Program-made: the position numbers and the translations under genes
The notes under the pieces: model-generated
What the model saw: only the letters and a program-made list of their open reading frames with translations
What the model was told of the DNA's origin: nothing
The model's database searches: none
NCBI GenBank assembly: GCA_029339505.1
Contig: JAQISU010000071.1
Location: 1,674,001-1,738,000, forward strand
DNA length: 64,000 nucleotides
Reading direction: 5' to 3'
Origin: Unio delphinus
Lineage: Eukaryota > Mollusca > Bivalvia > Unionida > Unionidae
Shown here: positions 12,947-22,950 of the stretch, one piece after another
How positions within the stretch are numbered: position 1 is the first letter of the stretch
How the letters are laid out: each line of letters begins with the position of its first letter

Positions 12947-13962
12947 ATTAGGAGCATTTGAACCCGTCTCTTTTTATTTAGTACGGACAATCGTGATTAA
13001 GAGTGCACCAAGTCTTGTAAACTTCATCCAGTTCAAACATCACTGATGCTTGAGTGCTTAACACAATATTGCCTTCACTAACTGATGTCATTAATAGCTC
13101 TCTCTCATTTGGGGAATTCCCATCATGTTTTAAAACTGCCATGATCATAAAGCCTTTGATGAAGAAACCAACACATGATCATAATGATTTAAAGAACTAT
13201 CGCCCAGTTTCTAATCCCCCATTCATAGGGAAAATCGTCGAAAATGTTGTTCTAACCCAACTTGTATCTCATTTGAATTCAAACAGTCTTTTTAGCAATG
13301 TACAGTCTGCATATATCTTTTGCCATAGTAAGAAAACTACTCTTCTGAACGTATTTAATGACATTATTTCTGCTTTGGATAGTGGAAAGATTACAATCCT
13401 CACCCTCCTTGATTTGTCTGCAGCATTTGACACAATAGACATAATATATTACTTCACCATCTCCAGCATGTATTTGGCATTCAGAATATAGCCTTACAAT
13501 GGATCAAGTCATAGTCAGTCAACATGACACAAATTGTATCTGCAAATGGAATACATTCCAGCCCAGTTGATATATGGTGTGATGTTCCACAGTGGTCTGT
13601 TCTTGGACCTCTTCTTCCCTTCATTCTATACACTCAGCCGCTCCCAAGTGTCATAGATCATCACCCAGTATCTCACCAATTGTACGTTCATGACACCCAA
13701 ATATACAAGCCTAGGCACCCGAATAAAGTTGATGCTACCATCCATGGAGTAGATCGTTTCATTTCTGATGTGAAATCATGGATGACATGTAACAAGCTGC
13801 ACATGAATGATGATAAAACTGAGGCCATTCTGATCACAACACAAAGACTTTTTCATTCACATCCTTTACCTCAGACAATAAATATCAGCAACAACAACAT
13901 TAAATTTACACAGTCAGTACGAAACCTAGGTGTTACTCTACACAGTGCTCTCACATTGCACC
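12947..13962 (+). mobile_element. L2/CR1-like LINE fragment, copy 2
   Basis: Shares its start (attaggagcatttgaacc) and reading frame with the LINE at 3867. The first open segment (13054-13491) covers the RT N-terminal half, with NDLKNYRPVSN and LLDLSAAFDTID. A second segment in another frame (13524-13960) covers GPLLPFILYTQPL, the decayed catalytic box YVHDTQIY (expected YADDTQ) and NDDKTEAILITTQ. It is truncated at both ends. The 3' break at about 13962 joins unrelated DNA. Dead copy, somewhat better preserved than copy 1. Confidence 0.8.
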
Positions 13963-14267
13963 ATATATGGATTTCTGATATTAAAGCCACACATGTACCA
14001 GTTAGTTTGTTTGTGAAAAATTGGGTCGTTATGAGAAAATGAAGACCACTTGATGTACCTGCTGGTGATCAGAGAACAATCAAAAAATTGTTCCTAAGCC
14101 GTATCAACAAGAAATTAAGTGTCTACCCCATAAACCCCTTAAGCTGATCATTTTAGTATTAGTAAGACGTATCACAAGATCCTGAATCATTTGTGTTGGC
14201 CGCAAATTAAAAATGATACCATAGATATTATCACACTTGTAAAATAGTAGAAAATCACAATCAGAAG

Positions 14268-14522
14268 ATGTATAAAGCACATCCGCAACCTATTCCTGCA
14301 TTTGACCATTTGACACGCCATGTAACAGAAAAAGATGGTAGACTAGGTTATTTACCGAATTGCAAGTCACTTAAGCAATACTTGTTGACCATGTGGTCGT
14401 CCTCAAGATCTACATCAGATATTTATTTTACAAATATTAAAGCAAAATCTGTTCTAAAGTTTAGGCAATGTTTTTCAACACTTGTTTACCACCCTAAATC
14501 TGTCCAGCAATTTTATGTTTAA
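14268..14522 (+). pseudogene. Unrecognised open frame, 84 codons
   Basis: Reads naturally over its length (for example IPAFDHLTRHV, STSDIYFTNIKAKS, HPKSVQQFYV) and lacks low complexity, so it may be a piece of a real or formerly real protein. Frames just upstream (13980-14260) may belong to the same decayed gene. I do not recognise the family and give no function. Confidence 0.25.
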
Positions 14523-14940
14523 TTATTTCCAACAACGTGTATGCATGCACTAGATATGCAACCCTTTCATTTGTCAGCTCATCACCCTGAATGTCATTGG
14601 GGGAGCACAAGACTGTCCGAAAGCATTCTCACCTACGCAGGAACCATTGTATATAATTATGTTGAATCTAACCTTAAAACAGACAGAGGTCAGTAAACTC
14701 CCGCATGGTATAATTATCGAGTAAGATCAGTATAAGGATTTCCCCCTGTTGGTTGGCAACGATCACCAAATGAAAGATCCCATGTCTTCCTTAAAAAAAA
14801 AAAAACAATAAAAAACCGCACTGTAGACGCTTTTCTCTTGTCTGAAGGAAACAGCCTAAAACTGTCCTCAAACACGTTCATCGACCCAAGATACATATAC
14901 ACAATATACACTTAATGAAATATACACTTAATGAAATATA

Positions 14941-14996
<56 letters not shown>

Positions 14997-15877
14997 GATA
15001 TTTCACAAAAATATATTTTTTATTTCAAAGAGCAGCACACTACATGTATACATGTTGCAAAAATTGTTTCCAAGTTTTTTTTTCTTTGGAAAAGATTAGT
15101 TTCATAATTATGACCTAAGGGTGCTATATTTATATATGTTTAAAATGCTTGAACAAATTTGTTATTTTAATTGTAATGAGATTTGTAAGAATTATATTAG
15201 ATAAAAGTAAAATTGTCTGTAGTAGTATGTCTTTGTTTGAATTTTTCCACTTTTAGAGACAAACGTTTAAAAGGATACAAACTAGTTGTTTTGTTATTTT
15301 AAAAAATACATTCAAAGGTCGAGGTTGTGTGCATGATCAATGCAAATTAAGTATTGGACAAAAATCGTACACGAAATTAAATACTTCTAATTGCATGTAA
15401 ACATTTGTATCATTATACGAGCATGATTTTCCATAAATTGATTATTTTGGCTTTTGCAACAAATTATGCTCGAAAATGAAGATTGTGATAAGAATAAGAA
15501 AACCTTTAGGAATGCTTAATATTTAATGTCATATTACCTCCAATTTATTTTATGTGCTATTGATGTGGCACTGAAATATATTATTTCCCCGATGTACAAT
15601 AATATCACAGAAAAGGTATATCTCTGTGAGGTACGTCAAAACGGGTGGCGTAAAATACTTTCCTTTACAACCAGGGATCATCTGATGAAAGCTTTCTAAA
15701 AAGAGTACGAGTGAATATATCAATGTCATTTCTGATCCTTACTTTGCTAAAATAAATAATATTTCCAAAAGTAATGAAAAATATCACAGAGAAGTATATT
15801 TTTAAACGTGAAAGCCAATACTTAATTGTGTGAAAACTGGGGTGGAAGATTACTACCCTGCTGCAGAGAATGCGCTT

Positions 15878-15880
<3 letters not shown>
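14523..15880. other. AT-rich DNA, no gene seen
   Basis: Contains a (CT)n tract and otherwise AT-rich unique-looking sequence with no supported feature. Confidence 0.4.
14945..14994. repeat. (CT)n microsatellite
   Basis: About 25 CT units; the Ser-Leu open frame through it is an artefact. Confidence 0.95.
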
Positions 15881-15908
<28 letters not shown>

Positions 15909-16046
15909 AGGGTTTAACGCCATTTTTCAGCACACGATAGGCTATACATGACGGCCGGTACTAATAGTGGAGGATGAAACTGGGAAACCTCCGGAAAGAA
16001 CCAACTACCCACGAGAAGCTACTGGCAAGCTTTCTCACATATTACA
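15881..16046 (-). mobile_element. SINE body, reverse orientation, 5'-truncated
   Basis: The reverse complement matches the body of the SINE at 12343-12480, from tatgtgagaaagcttgcc to aaatggcgttaaacccta. It ends in a (CAA)n tail, seen here as the (GTT)n run at 15881-15908. The tRNA-like head is missing. A short element with ttcgtggtttt motifs follows at 16048-16140 and resembles sequence at 33990-34045. Confidence 0.8.
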
Positions 16047-16256
16047 TATCATTTATTTTCGTTGGGCTCAGTTTTCGTGGTTTTGTAAAAAAAAAAAAAA
16101 GGCATTTTCGTGGGGACGTATATTCGTGGTTTTGCCTGTCAAATTTTGCATATTATAAGGTAGTTAATTTCATGGTTTAACCTCTACAAGTACCCCAAAT
16201 AAAGAATACAAAAGAATAAAACGATGCCGACGCAAACGGCGGTCACATTATTGTTT

Positions 16257-16398
16257 AAAACAATACTACCACCTGTATGAGTACATATCTAAGACCCGGC
16301 AAGTTCAATACTTACAACGTGTTTTTGTCAAAGCAGACTCAGCCAACAACACTAAAACAATACTTCCACCTATGTGAGCACATATCAAACACCCGTCA
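16257..16398. repeat. Pair of 45-bp direct repeats, period about 97 bp
   Basis: Units at 16257-16301 and 16354-16398 share aaaacaatact.ccacct and the following 25 bases with a few differences. They lie just upstream of the transposase start at 16427. They may be subterminal transposase-binding or promoter repeats of that DNA transposon (inference). Confidence 0.6.
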
Positions 16399-16426
16399 GG
16401 ATTAATCAGTTTCGCCATGTTTTCGT

Positions 16427-17992
16427 TTGAGTGTTCAAGATCAAAGGAAGCCGACGCCGCCAACAAAACCAGACCAATCAGTTATTAAAGTACATTTGAA
16501 TGATCTCTTACTTAAACCACTGTCCATAAAGTTGCAATATCAGTACTTTATGACTATCATGGCGTTAACACAGTGGCTTAAGAGTGGTAAAATTCAACTT
16601 AGATCACCCTGGGTTCCTGGACTTCCTAACCCATCAGAAGCTGAGAACCCGGCGCAGGCTCTCGCTTACCAGGCAGCTAATGACGCAGTAGAACCACTGC
16701 TTCAGTCTGTGTCCCGGAAAAGAAAGCGAGGAGAGTATAACTGTTATAGCGAGGAATTACGGGCAAAGATAGCCAGATATTCCATCGATAATGGTGTTGC
16801 CAAGGCAGCCCACAAATTCAGTAGCGATCTGAGTTGTACTATCAGTGAGACCACTGTACGGAGTATGTGGGACCAATACATAAAGTTAAAAAAGCAAGAT
16901 GAGCAGGAACGTTTAAATTTACCAAAATCACCCCGGGGCAATCCTTTGATGCTAGGAAGCATGCTTGATTTAGAGGTACAGGACTGGATCAAGAAAGTTA
17001 GAATTAATGGAGGAGTTATCAATATTAGGATTGTAATGGCTGGGGCAGATGCTGTGATTACCAAGCATGCTCGCAGCCAGCTGGCACGTTACGGTGGGCA
17101 CATCAGCATCACCAAGCATTGGGCGAGGTCGGTCGCTACTTCGCCGTATGGGATTTGTAAAGCGGAAAGGAACAAAAAGCGTAAAACAGCTACCCAGTGA
17201 TTCTGAAGACATTAAGAAAACGTTCTTGAAAAAAGTTTACAATCTAGTGAAACAGCACAATATTCCGGACTGTCTTATAATAAACTGGGATCAGACCGGG
17301 TGCCAACTGGTTCCAGGTGGCGACTGGACGATGGAAGCCCGTGGATCAAATCAAGTGTCAGTTTCCGCACTTGATGACAAGAGGCAGATTACGATTTTAC
17401 TCGCAATAGCAAAATCCGGAACTCTCCTGCCCCCACAAATTATTTACGCAGGGAAGACTAAAAGATGCCTGCCTAATCGTGTAGTTTTCCCTGACCACTG
17501 GGATGTGACTCAAACAGAATCACACTGGAGTAACGAAGAATCAATGCTGCGTTATGTGGATAATGTCATCATTCCATACGTGAACAAAACACGTGACCGG
17601 CTGCCCTTTGCGCAATGCAACCAGCAAGCAGTGGCAATATTTGATGTGTTTAGAGCCCACCAAAGTGCGAAAATGCTAACTAAATTGAAAGAAAGTGGAA
17701 TCACTCCTTTATTTGTGCCTGCCTCTTGTACAGACCAGCTTCAACCACTAGACCTGACCGTAAATAAAGAATACAAAGAAGAACTAAAGTTACACTTCCA
17801 CGAGTGGTATGCTAAACAGATCACGGACATAATTACGGAAAAGAAGGTGACGATCAGTGCAGAGTAGTAATAAACCTTGCAACCTCGTTAATAAAACCAA
17901 TTCACGCTAAATGGATAATTGCAACTCACTCGACACTGAGTGAGCGATCGGACCTAATTATGAAAGGTTTCGAGAAAGCTGGACTTGTTTAA
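16427..17992 (+). pseudogene. Pogo-type (DDE_1) DNA transposase, near intact but frameshifted
   Basis: Cut-and-paste transposase of the IS630/Tc1/mariner superfamily, DDE_1 type. The N-terminal half (16427-17125) holds a basic stretch SRKRKRGEYNCYS and a helix-turn-helix-like DNA-binding region. The catalytic half (from 17127) contains NWDQT (first Asp), AIFDVFRAHQS (second Asp) and QPLDLTVNKEYKE (third Asp), in family order and spacing. Two disruptions are visible. A 4-bp tandem duplication (gtcg twice, 17128-17135) shifts the frame just before LLRRMGFVKRK. A second shift near 17845-17865 puts the C-terminal segment (to the stop at 17990-17992) in another frame. The start shown may not be the true one. 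Element termini were not found. The low level of decay suggests recent activity. Confidence 0.8.
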
Positions 17993-18169
17993 TTTGGGGA
18001 TTATTTACCTGAGAAACATTTATAAGTACCATGAGACTTGATTGCCACGATGTTGAAACTGTGGCTTTGTCCAACAATCTGTGCAGTGTGAGCTTTAATA
18101 ATCTGCTTTAGTGTTTCAAGAAATATATATTTTTTTTTACAGGATTGTTGTTCTATTGGATTTAAAATG

Positions 18170-18174
18170 CATGG
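18170..18174. other. Left target-site duplication of the Polinton (CATGG)
   Basis: CATGG directly abuts the left terminal repeat (AGCAGCAGG...) and is repeated directly after the right terminal repeat at 33715-33719. Retroviral-type integrases leave 4-6 bp duplications. Polintons usually show 6 bp, so 5 bp is slightly unusual. Confidence 0.75.
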
Positions 18175-18440
18175 AGCAGCAGGGGGGGGGGGGGGGGGGG
18201 GGGGGGGCGAATCGGACATTTGCTCCAGACATCATTTGCTCTAAATATAACAAACATCTCGAGAGAATTAATTCGAATCCTTCTTTTTCAACCAAAAAAA
18301 AAGATTACTTGCGGAAAACATAAGTTTTCCGCAAATCATACTCCAAGGCCGTTTTCATCGTTTAGTCAAAAAACGGTCTCGTCGTGATGTCATCGCCCCC
18401 CCCCCTCCCCCCCCCCCCCCCCCCCCGCTGCTATGGGTTA
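18175..18440 (+). repeat. Left terminal inverted repeat
   Basis: Reverse-complement match to 33475-33714. It starts AGCAGCAGG and runs into a 26-G tract (18182-18207). Next comes unique sequence cgaatcggacatttgctcc... and a perfect 9-bp-stem palindrome (GCGGAAAAC, loop ATAA, 18311-18332). A second inverted pair follows (CCGTTTT at 18349-18355, AAAACGG at 18370-18376). A C-rich tract then ends in GCTGCT (18427-18432). The repeat thus begins and ends with mirror copies of AGCAGC plus G/C tracts. Confidence 0.9.
18311..18332. other. Hairpin inside the left terminal repeat
   Basis: GCGGAAAAC - ATAA - GTTTTCCGC is a perfect inverted repeat. The corresponding right-end copy (33561-33582) has one mismatch (GCGAAAAAC). 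A likely structural or protein-binding element of the terminal repeat; function inferred only. Confidence 0.7.
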
Positions 18441-18460
18441 ATCTTCAGGACGAAAATCAT

Positions 18461-19804
18461 TTATGATTTCACAAACAAACTAATCGCTAACACCTCGTCT
18501 TGTAGATCAATCAAATTATTTGACTGGTCGAGTCAGAAATTAATTCTCGTTAGCGAATTATTATGGCATCGCATGTAGACAGGATTATTTGGGTTTTCAA
18601 TAATTAGGAATCCTGGAGGAGCTGTTGGTGCAAACGAATAAAGAATATATCCTTGCTGAGCTTGATTTGATTGCTCGAGATTAATTTGATAGCTTTCTTC
18701 AATTGCGTCACATGTTAAGTTGAGAGCAATCACCGTTGAAATATTCACATTGTGCGGGGCAATATGCCTACCGCCACCATCTGGATCATTATTATATTTG
18801 AGTAGGACAGTTGAATCTTGTACTTGTAATACCTTGCTAACATTCCTAACAAATTCTTTTAGTTCCTCAGCGTTATATCCTGGAAACTTGAAATTACGCA
18901 GATCGGCCTCTGTGATATTGTAACCGGTTAGGAATCGTTGTTTACTCTCGCTGTTGTCATTGGTTATTGTTTGAATAATTAGTTCATTGATATATTCTAT
19001 GTCAGATATAAGCTGATTTAATATTTCAACGTGTTTTTGCGATTTTGTTTGCCGTAGTTGTTCTAGTTGTGTTTTATGTAATTGATTAATTTCATTAAAA
19101 TAACCAGTGATGTCAGTCAGCGTAAATGAAATAGTAACAGATGAGTCAGCTGTTCTTTTAATGATAAAATCCCATTGCATAGTGTTATTGTTGGTAAATA
19201 TAAATCTATCGGCGATTTTTCCTTTTCTTATATCAGATAAATTATCTCGATACATGGGATTGATTTCATGATATGATTGTACGTCTGTGGTTAAGTCGGT
19301 GGTGGATTTTTCCGGTGGTTTTTCAGGCCATCCTAACACCGTTCTTAACGAGCTGTTATTGATATCTACAAAGTATCCCTCTGTGCTTATTTTGATCGAC
19401 GACGAGAGCGTCGGTTCATGAAGATTAATAGCTATTTTTGATTCTTTTCCAGTGATTGATTTTATTCTACACTGAATTTTAGAATTGATTTGCTCAATTT
19501 GGTACGACCCAGTTGGTAACGAAACAGTTTCCCACGCTGGAGTACCATCGGGTTTATTCCACAAAAACCTTAACGAGCTATTGGGTTGCTGACCGCCAAA
19601 TGCAACCGATCTAATATTGGGCCAGCTATGATATACTCGTAATTTTGCCAGCGCGATCTCGCGCACTGGAATCGGAGAAGGGAAGTTCACACTAAATTGT
19701 GGGTTTGTTGATGTTATTGATATCATGCTTGTTCGTATCGGAGTGGTATTCTCCGCGATTCGTTGAAGCAGTTCGAGTGACATTATTGTTAACGCTGTCT
19801 TCAA
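18461..19804 (-). pseudogene. Putative penton-like / minor capsid protein
   Basis: Open for 423 codons from 19804 to a TGA at 18533-18535. The homologous gene at 37764-38737 has AAA at that codon, and both continue in frame to a shared stop (here 18461-18463), so this copy is probably cut 24 codons short. The likely start is the second in-frame ATG at 19783 (MSLELLQRIAENTT), which aligns with the other copy's start. Near residues 30-60 it has the pattern IALAKLRVYHSWPNI and then PTGSYQIEQIN, which I associate with a Polinton-linked structural protein. The middle is helical and Glu/Gln-rich. It is the virion gene closest to the left end. Its start overlaps the membrane-protein gene by about 90 bp, an overlap kept in the second copy. 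Penton/spike base is an inference; a fold prediction would test it. Confidence 0.6.
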
Positions 19805-20291
19805 TTTCCAATTTCAACATCGCGGAATTATACAACTGGGTCATCGTGGAAAATTCAACATCGGATATGAACGAATTATCTATTGACAGCGAGATCAACT
19901 CGGATAATTTCGAGTACTCGTCAAATACCACCCGGTACCGAGCTGTATAATCACTGAGTTTTTTCTGAGAACACGATGATAATGTTTTAGTTATCGCGGT
20001 GGCGACTGCCGCAATTGTTGTTGCCGCGGAGATAGCGATTGGAACTGCAATCGGAGCCATCATGGTCACCGTCGACAAAATAACCCCGGCGCTGGCCATC
20101 ACACCGGACACCGAGTACACGGTGATGTCGATGATTGCTACGCTGCGTCGGTATTTTTTCATTTTTTCACGATAGCGCTCAGAAAGTGATTTCAAGTTCG
20201 CGGAAAACTCTTTCACTGTATCATATCGATATCGATGCGATTGTGATACCTCTGGGACTATTATCGGTTCAATTGATTTCATCGATGTCAT
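19692..20291 (-). CDS. Virion-block membrane protein, 199 aa
   Basis: A basic N-terminal helix (SERYREKMKKYRRS) precedes a long hydrophobic stretch (about residues 50-100, including MAPIAVPIAISAATTIAAVA). That stretch is long enough for two membrane passes or a hairpin. It is followed by an amphipathic helical region and a polar tail. Homologous sequence exists at 37370-37862, including the IDI.VYSVSG motif. Proteins of this layout occur beside fibre/penton genes in Polintons (recalled, not checked), and no enzymatic motif is present. It may act in membrane remodelling or virion anchoring (inference). A promoter-like motif lies just upstream (20307-20330). The 3' end overlaps the next gene in another frame. 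The frame is intact. Confidence 0.65.
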   Translation of the reverse strand: MTSMKSIEPIIVPEVSQSHRYRYDTVKEFSANLKSLSERYREKMKKYRRSVAIIDITVYSVSGVMASAGVILSTVTMMAPIAVPIAISAATTIAAVATAITKTLSSCSQKKLSDYTARYRVVFDEYSKLSELISLSIDNSFISDVEFSTMTQLYNSAMLKLEIEDSVNNNVTRTASTNRGEYHSDTNKHDINNINKPTI

Positions 20292-20306
20292 TACTATTTT
20301 AAACCC

Positions 20307-20330
20307 GCTAGTGTTTTCAATTATTCGATT
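20307..20330 (-). promoter_or_regulatory. Late-promoter-like motif upstream of the membrane-protein gene
   Basis: On the minus strand: aattgaaaacactagcg, 16 bp before the start, followed by tttaaaata. It matches motifs before five other genes of the element (see findings). It overlaps the stop of the upstream fibre gene. Confidence 0.55.
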
Positions 20331-21955
20331 ATGTACTCGGATTTATGGTCGGTGGGGGGAATACCGGATACCAATTCTAGCGTCCAGGGTAGCGAATCCC
20401 TAACCACTGACTCGTCGGATGTAGTTATATCAATCCTAATAGGGTATCTTATTCGGTCGGGTGCTGCTGGTATCATATCGTTTATATATGTTACTGTGTT
20501 AACACCGCTTATATACATTGCCGGGCCGACTCCCAAATCGAATTTATGGCGATGTATTATTGTAAATCGATAGCAACCCGGTATACTACCATATTTGCTG
20601 TGAAAATGTAAACTATTTTCATTTCCTCGGATCCAATCAAATGTTCCACTGGCAACTGTGTATACGATGTTATCAACGGTTTTTACGCGGTGTGGAATTT
20701 TTACCTTATCGAGTCGTTCGATCATTTTTGTAAAATCATCTTTGACGGTATTAACTGTTGTTTTACTTTCATTGATAGCCGCGATAATTTCAACGAGAGT
20801 CATATCTACGTTAAGTGGGATTCCAAAAAACTTAATAATGGGGAAGTCGGTGGGTTTTTGTATCTTTTCAAAGTCTGTTCTTAGTTTAATAACATCATTG
20901 TAAATATCGAGATAATTTGCCCTGATTCTGGTAGGATCTATTGTCCCCCTCACGCCCCTGTCAGAAAAGAATGAAGCCAGAAGGTTTCTGGTGTTAAGCT
21001 GTGCATGGTCTTTACGATGTATGTCAATGTGATAAAATTTTGTCGTGAGATCTTTGGGGCCATACCCCTCAAAGAACTTATTAACAATTTCGCTGGTGAG
21101 CTTTTGTTCGTCAATAGCTTTTTTAACTTCAGCGAGGGTTGGACCTGTCAGAGATGTGGTTTCAGACACAGGTGTTCTCCCTAAAAATTTATCCACGATG
21201 GTATTAAGTGTTGTTTGTCTCACCATAAACATATTAATATCTTTGAGAATCATCGTAGATGTAGCCGGAACACCAAAGAAACTATTAGCGACGTAGGCAT
21301 TGTGAGTATGCATTCCAATAAACTCGCTAATTTCAGCGAGAGTCATGCCAACCACAAGCGGGGTTCCAAAAAACTTATCAACGACGTCGTTAGTGGGTTT
21401 TTGTACCTTTTCAAAATTTTCTATTAGTTTAGAAATATCCGTGTAAATATCGAGATAATTTGCCTTGATTTCATTTTCATTCATCATCCTCCCCGCCTCC
21501 TTGTTAAAAAAGAATAAAGATAGAAAGTTTTTAATTTCAGCGAGAGTCATGCCAGCCACAAGCGGGGTTCCAAAGAATTTATGTACGACATTTTTGCGAA
21601 AACTATTATAGCCTCGTATATAATCATCCAGATCTCGGCCGTGGGCGGCAATCATGTCGGTGATCGTAGACACAAGTGCGCCTGGTTTAAGTTGTCTATC
21701 GCTGGAATACAGCGCAATAGAGTTTTCAGCGGCATCGCTCTGCCGTATCAAAATGTCATCCGCGGATATATTACTGCTTTTCAATTTACCCTGGCGATCT
21801 TGAAATACAACTATTTCGTTCGGGTCAACATTTGCTAAATTTAACGTCTCAGCGATTTCATCTTCAATTATTTTTTTTACATTCTCGATAGAACCCGAAG
21901 ATGTTTCCGCGGTGGGTTTCAACATTGACAGAGATCGTCCCCAAATATCAATCAT
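20321..21955 (-). CDS. Fibre-like attachment protein with internal repeats, 544 aa
   Basis: Intact frame. The N-terminus MIDIWGRSLSMLKP is kept in the second copy (MVDIWGRSLSSLKK) and could be a tail peptide anchoring the fibre to its base. The central region has at least four diverged repeats built on FFGTPLV.GMTLAEI (about residues 125-390). Some carry longer arms (KANYLDIYTDISKLIENFEKVQ). This pattern fits a trimeric helical shaft. The last 140 residues (from about VDNIVYTVASGTFDW) are beta-rich and non-repetitive, as expected for a head or receptor-binding domain. It sits between protease and membrane-protein genes in the virion block. Known precedent: adenovirus-type fibres have tail, shaft and head. 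Assignment is by architecture, not homology. The shaft differs strongly from that of the copy at 36630. Confidence 0.65.
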   Translation of the reverse strand: MIDIWGRSLSMLKPTAETSSGSIENVKKIIEDEIAETLNLANVDPNEIVVFQDRQGKLKSSNISADDILIRQSDAAENSIALYSSDRQLKPGALVSTITDMIAAHGRDLDDYIRGYNSFRKNVVHKFFGTPLVAGMTLAEIKNFLSLFFFNKEAGRMMNENEIKANYLDIYTDISKLIENFEKVQKPTNDVVDKFFGTPLVVGMTLAEISEFIGMHTHNAYVANSFFGVPATSTMILKDINMFMVRQTTLNTIVDKFLGRTPVSETTSLTGPTLAEVKKAIDEQKLTSEIVNKFFEGYGPKDLTTKFYHIDIHRKDHAQLNTRNLLASFFSDRGVRGTIDPTRIRANYLDIYNDVIKLRTDFEKIQKPTDFPIIKFFGIPLNVDMTLVEIIAAINESKTTVNTVKDDFTKMIERLDKVKIPHRVKTVDNIVYTVASGTFDWIRGNENSLHFHSKYGSIPGCYRFTIIHRHKFDLGVGPAMYISGVNTVTYINDMIPAAPDRIRYPIRIDITTSDESVVRDSLPWTLELVSGIPPTDHKSEYIIE

Positions 21956-21966
21956 TATTGTAAAGA

Positions 21967-21990
21967 CTCTAGTATTTTCAATTTATTGAT
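21967..21990 (-). promoter_or_regulatory. Late-promoter-like motif upstream of the fibre gene
   Basis: Minus strand aattgaaaatactagag, 12 bp before the fibre start, followed by tttacaata. It belongs to the motif set described in the findings. Confidence 0.55.
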
Positions 21991-22416
21991 TCTCTAAAAT
22001 TACCTTGTAATTTCCCACTCGTGTATTTATTTACAACCAGATGAGGTGGTTTCTGTGACGATGAAATCGACGCGAGGACATTTAATACTTCACGGCCGCA
22101 TATCGGTGGATTCTTTAATTGTTGTGATGGCAGCGTGGAATAAAAAAAATCGGAAACTCTTTGAGTTTCATCGACGAATTTATATACCGCATAAACTCGC
22201 TTGGCGGAGCTAACCCATATGAATCAAAATAAACAATTCCACGTGGATCAATCGCGTATGCAACCCAGTGAGTTCCCGATCCGCTGCTGTTATCAAGATT
22301 GATGATACCGGTTTCAACGTTATTTGGTTTTCTCGGTAATTGATCTCTCATAAAAAACCCTCTGAAGTTTTTATCGCTAGTTTTTTAGCAGCATCAATTA
22401 AATCAAAATTGGACAT
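21978..22416 (-). pseudogene. Adenain-type cysteine protease (virion maturation), frameshifted
   Basis: Adenovirus-type (C5 family) maturation protease. The start at 22416 reads MSNFDLIDAAKKLAIK. The central open part (22115-22351) holds the catalytic His in GTHWVAY (about 22257-22276) and YFDSYGLAPP. The predicted catalytic Cys lies in PPICG (about 22093-22107). Compared with the copy at 36235 there are two frame breaks. One is a missing base in the A-run at about 22367, before MRDQLP. The other is in an eight-base homopolymer at about 22140, which separates the Cys region from the rest. Such enzymes cleave capsid precursors inside the particle. As written it cannot yield an active enzyme. 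Both breaks lie in homopolymers, so assembly error is possible. Confidence 0.85.
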
Positions 22417-22436
22417 GAGGACAATTGGGCTTTCAA

Positions 22437-22901
22437 CTAATAAACCGTTCCTGGTATTCTCAGACCCTTTCCGCTGTACCATGAATACGGGGTTCCTGGT
22501 AGTCTTAGATCCTTTCCCTTTTTTTTATATCCTTTCCCAGTTGCCTTTTTCAACGCCATCCCTGCCGCAATACCAACGGTTCCCAACGCAGCCGCTTTCG
22601 CCACCGCTGGGGCAGCCGCTGCAATCAATACTGGTATTGCAGCTAACAATGGAAATATACCACCTGATTTTATCTTGTCGGCGAATGCAGCTTTCGAAAA
22701 TACAATTTGAACCCCTCGCTTATTCTTCAGCGCATCATTGAAATGTTTTATTTGACAATCCGTCAGTGATATTTTATGTGTACCGCCGGACATCTGCGTT
22801 GGTTTCAACGTTATTGTGGTTGCACATTCTTTAGCGGATTTTGATCGCAATTTCTTGACCTGACCATCAGTCAGCTTGACACTAACAATACTCTATGTCA
22901 T
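22437..22901 (-). pseudogene. pX-like minor virion protein
   Basis: Begins at the ATG at 22901, immediately behind a TATAATA-like box, but codon 3 is TAG (the second copy has TAT). Re-initiation downstream would be needed. The N-terminal part has two copies of a small motif (LTDGQVKKLRSKSA and LTDCQIKHFNDALKNK). Then come SGGIFPLL, a hydrophobic Ala/Val segment and a Gly/Lys-rich basic tail with two PGT-Y motifs (TPYSWYSGKG, RIPGTVY). This layout of repeated motif, GG.LP.L hydrophobic core and basic end is what I recall for the adenovirus pX-like protein of Polintons/adintoviruses. In the second copy it runs in frame into the protease (35864-36559). The open part is 22437-22850. Confidence 0.65.
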
Positions 22902-22915
22902 TTTATTATAAAACA

Positions 22916-22944
22916 CATTTATGCTTTCAATTGATCTAATTGTG
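22916..22944 (-). promoter_or_regulatory. Late-promoter-like motif upstream of the pX-like gene
   Basis: Minus strand caattgaaagcataaatgtg followed by ttttataataaaATG. It has the same layout as the other virion-gene upstream motifs. Confidence 0.55.
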
Positions 22945-22950
22945 AATCGT

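Noticed and set aside
16744..17064. Minus-strand frame of 106 codons
   Set aside because: Antisense shadow of the transposase gene.
18001..18323. Polyproline/polyglycine frames
   Set aside because: Translations of the G-tract in the left terminal repeat.
20331..21838. Several plus-strand frames of 64-85 codons
   Set aside because: Antisense shadows of the fibre-like gene; no independent motifs.
22340..22741. Plus-strand frame of 133 codons
   Set aside because: Antisense of the pX-like and protease genes; proline-rich because of the complementary Gly/Ala codons.
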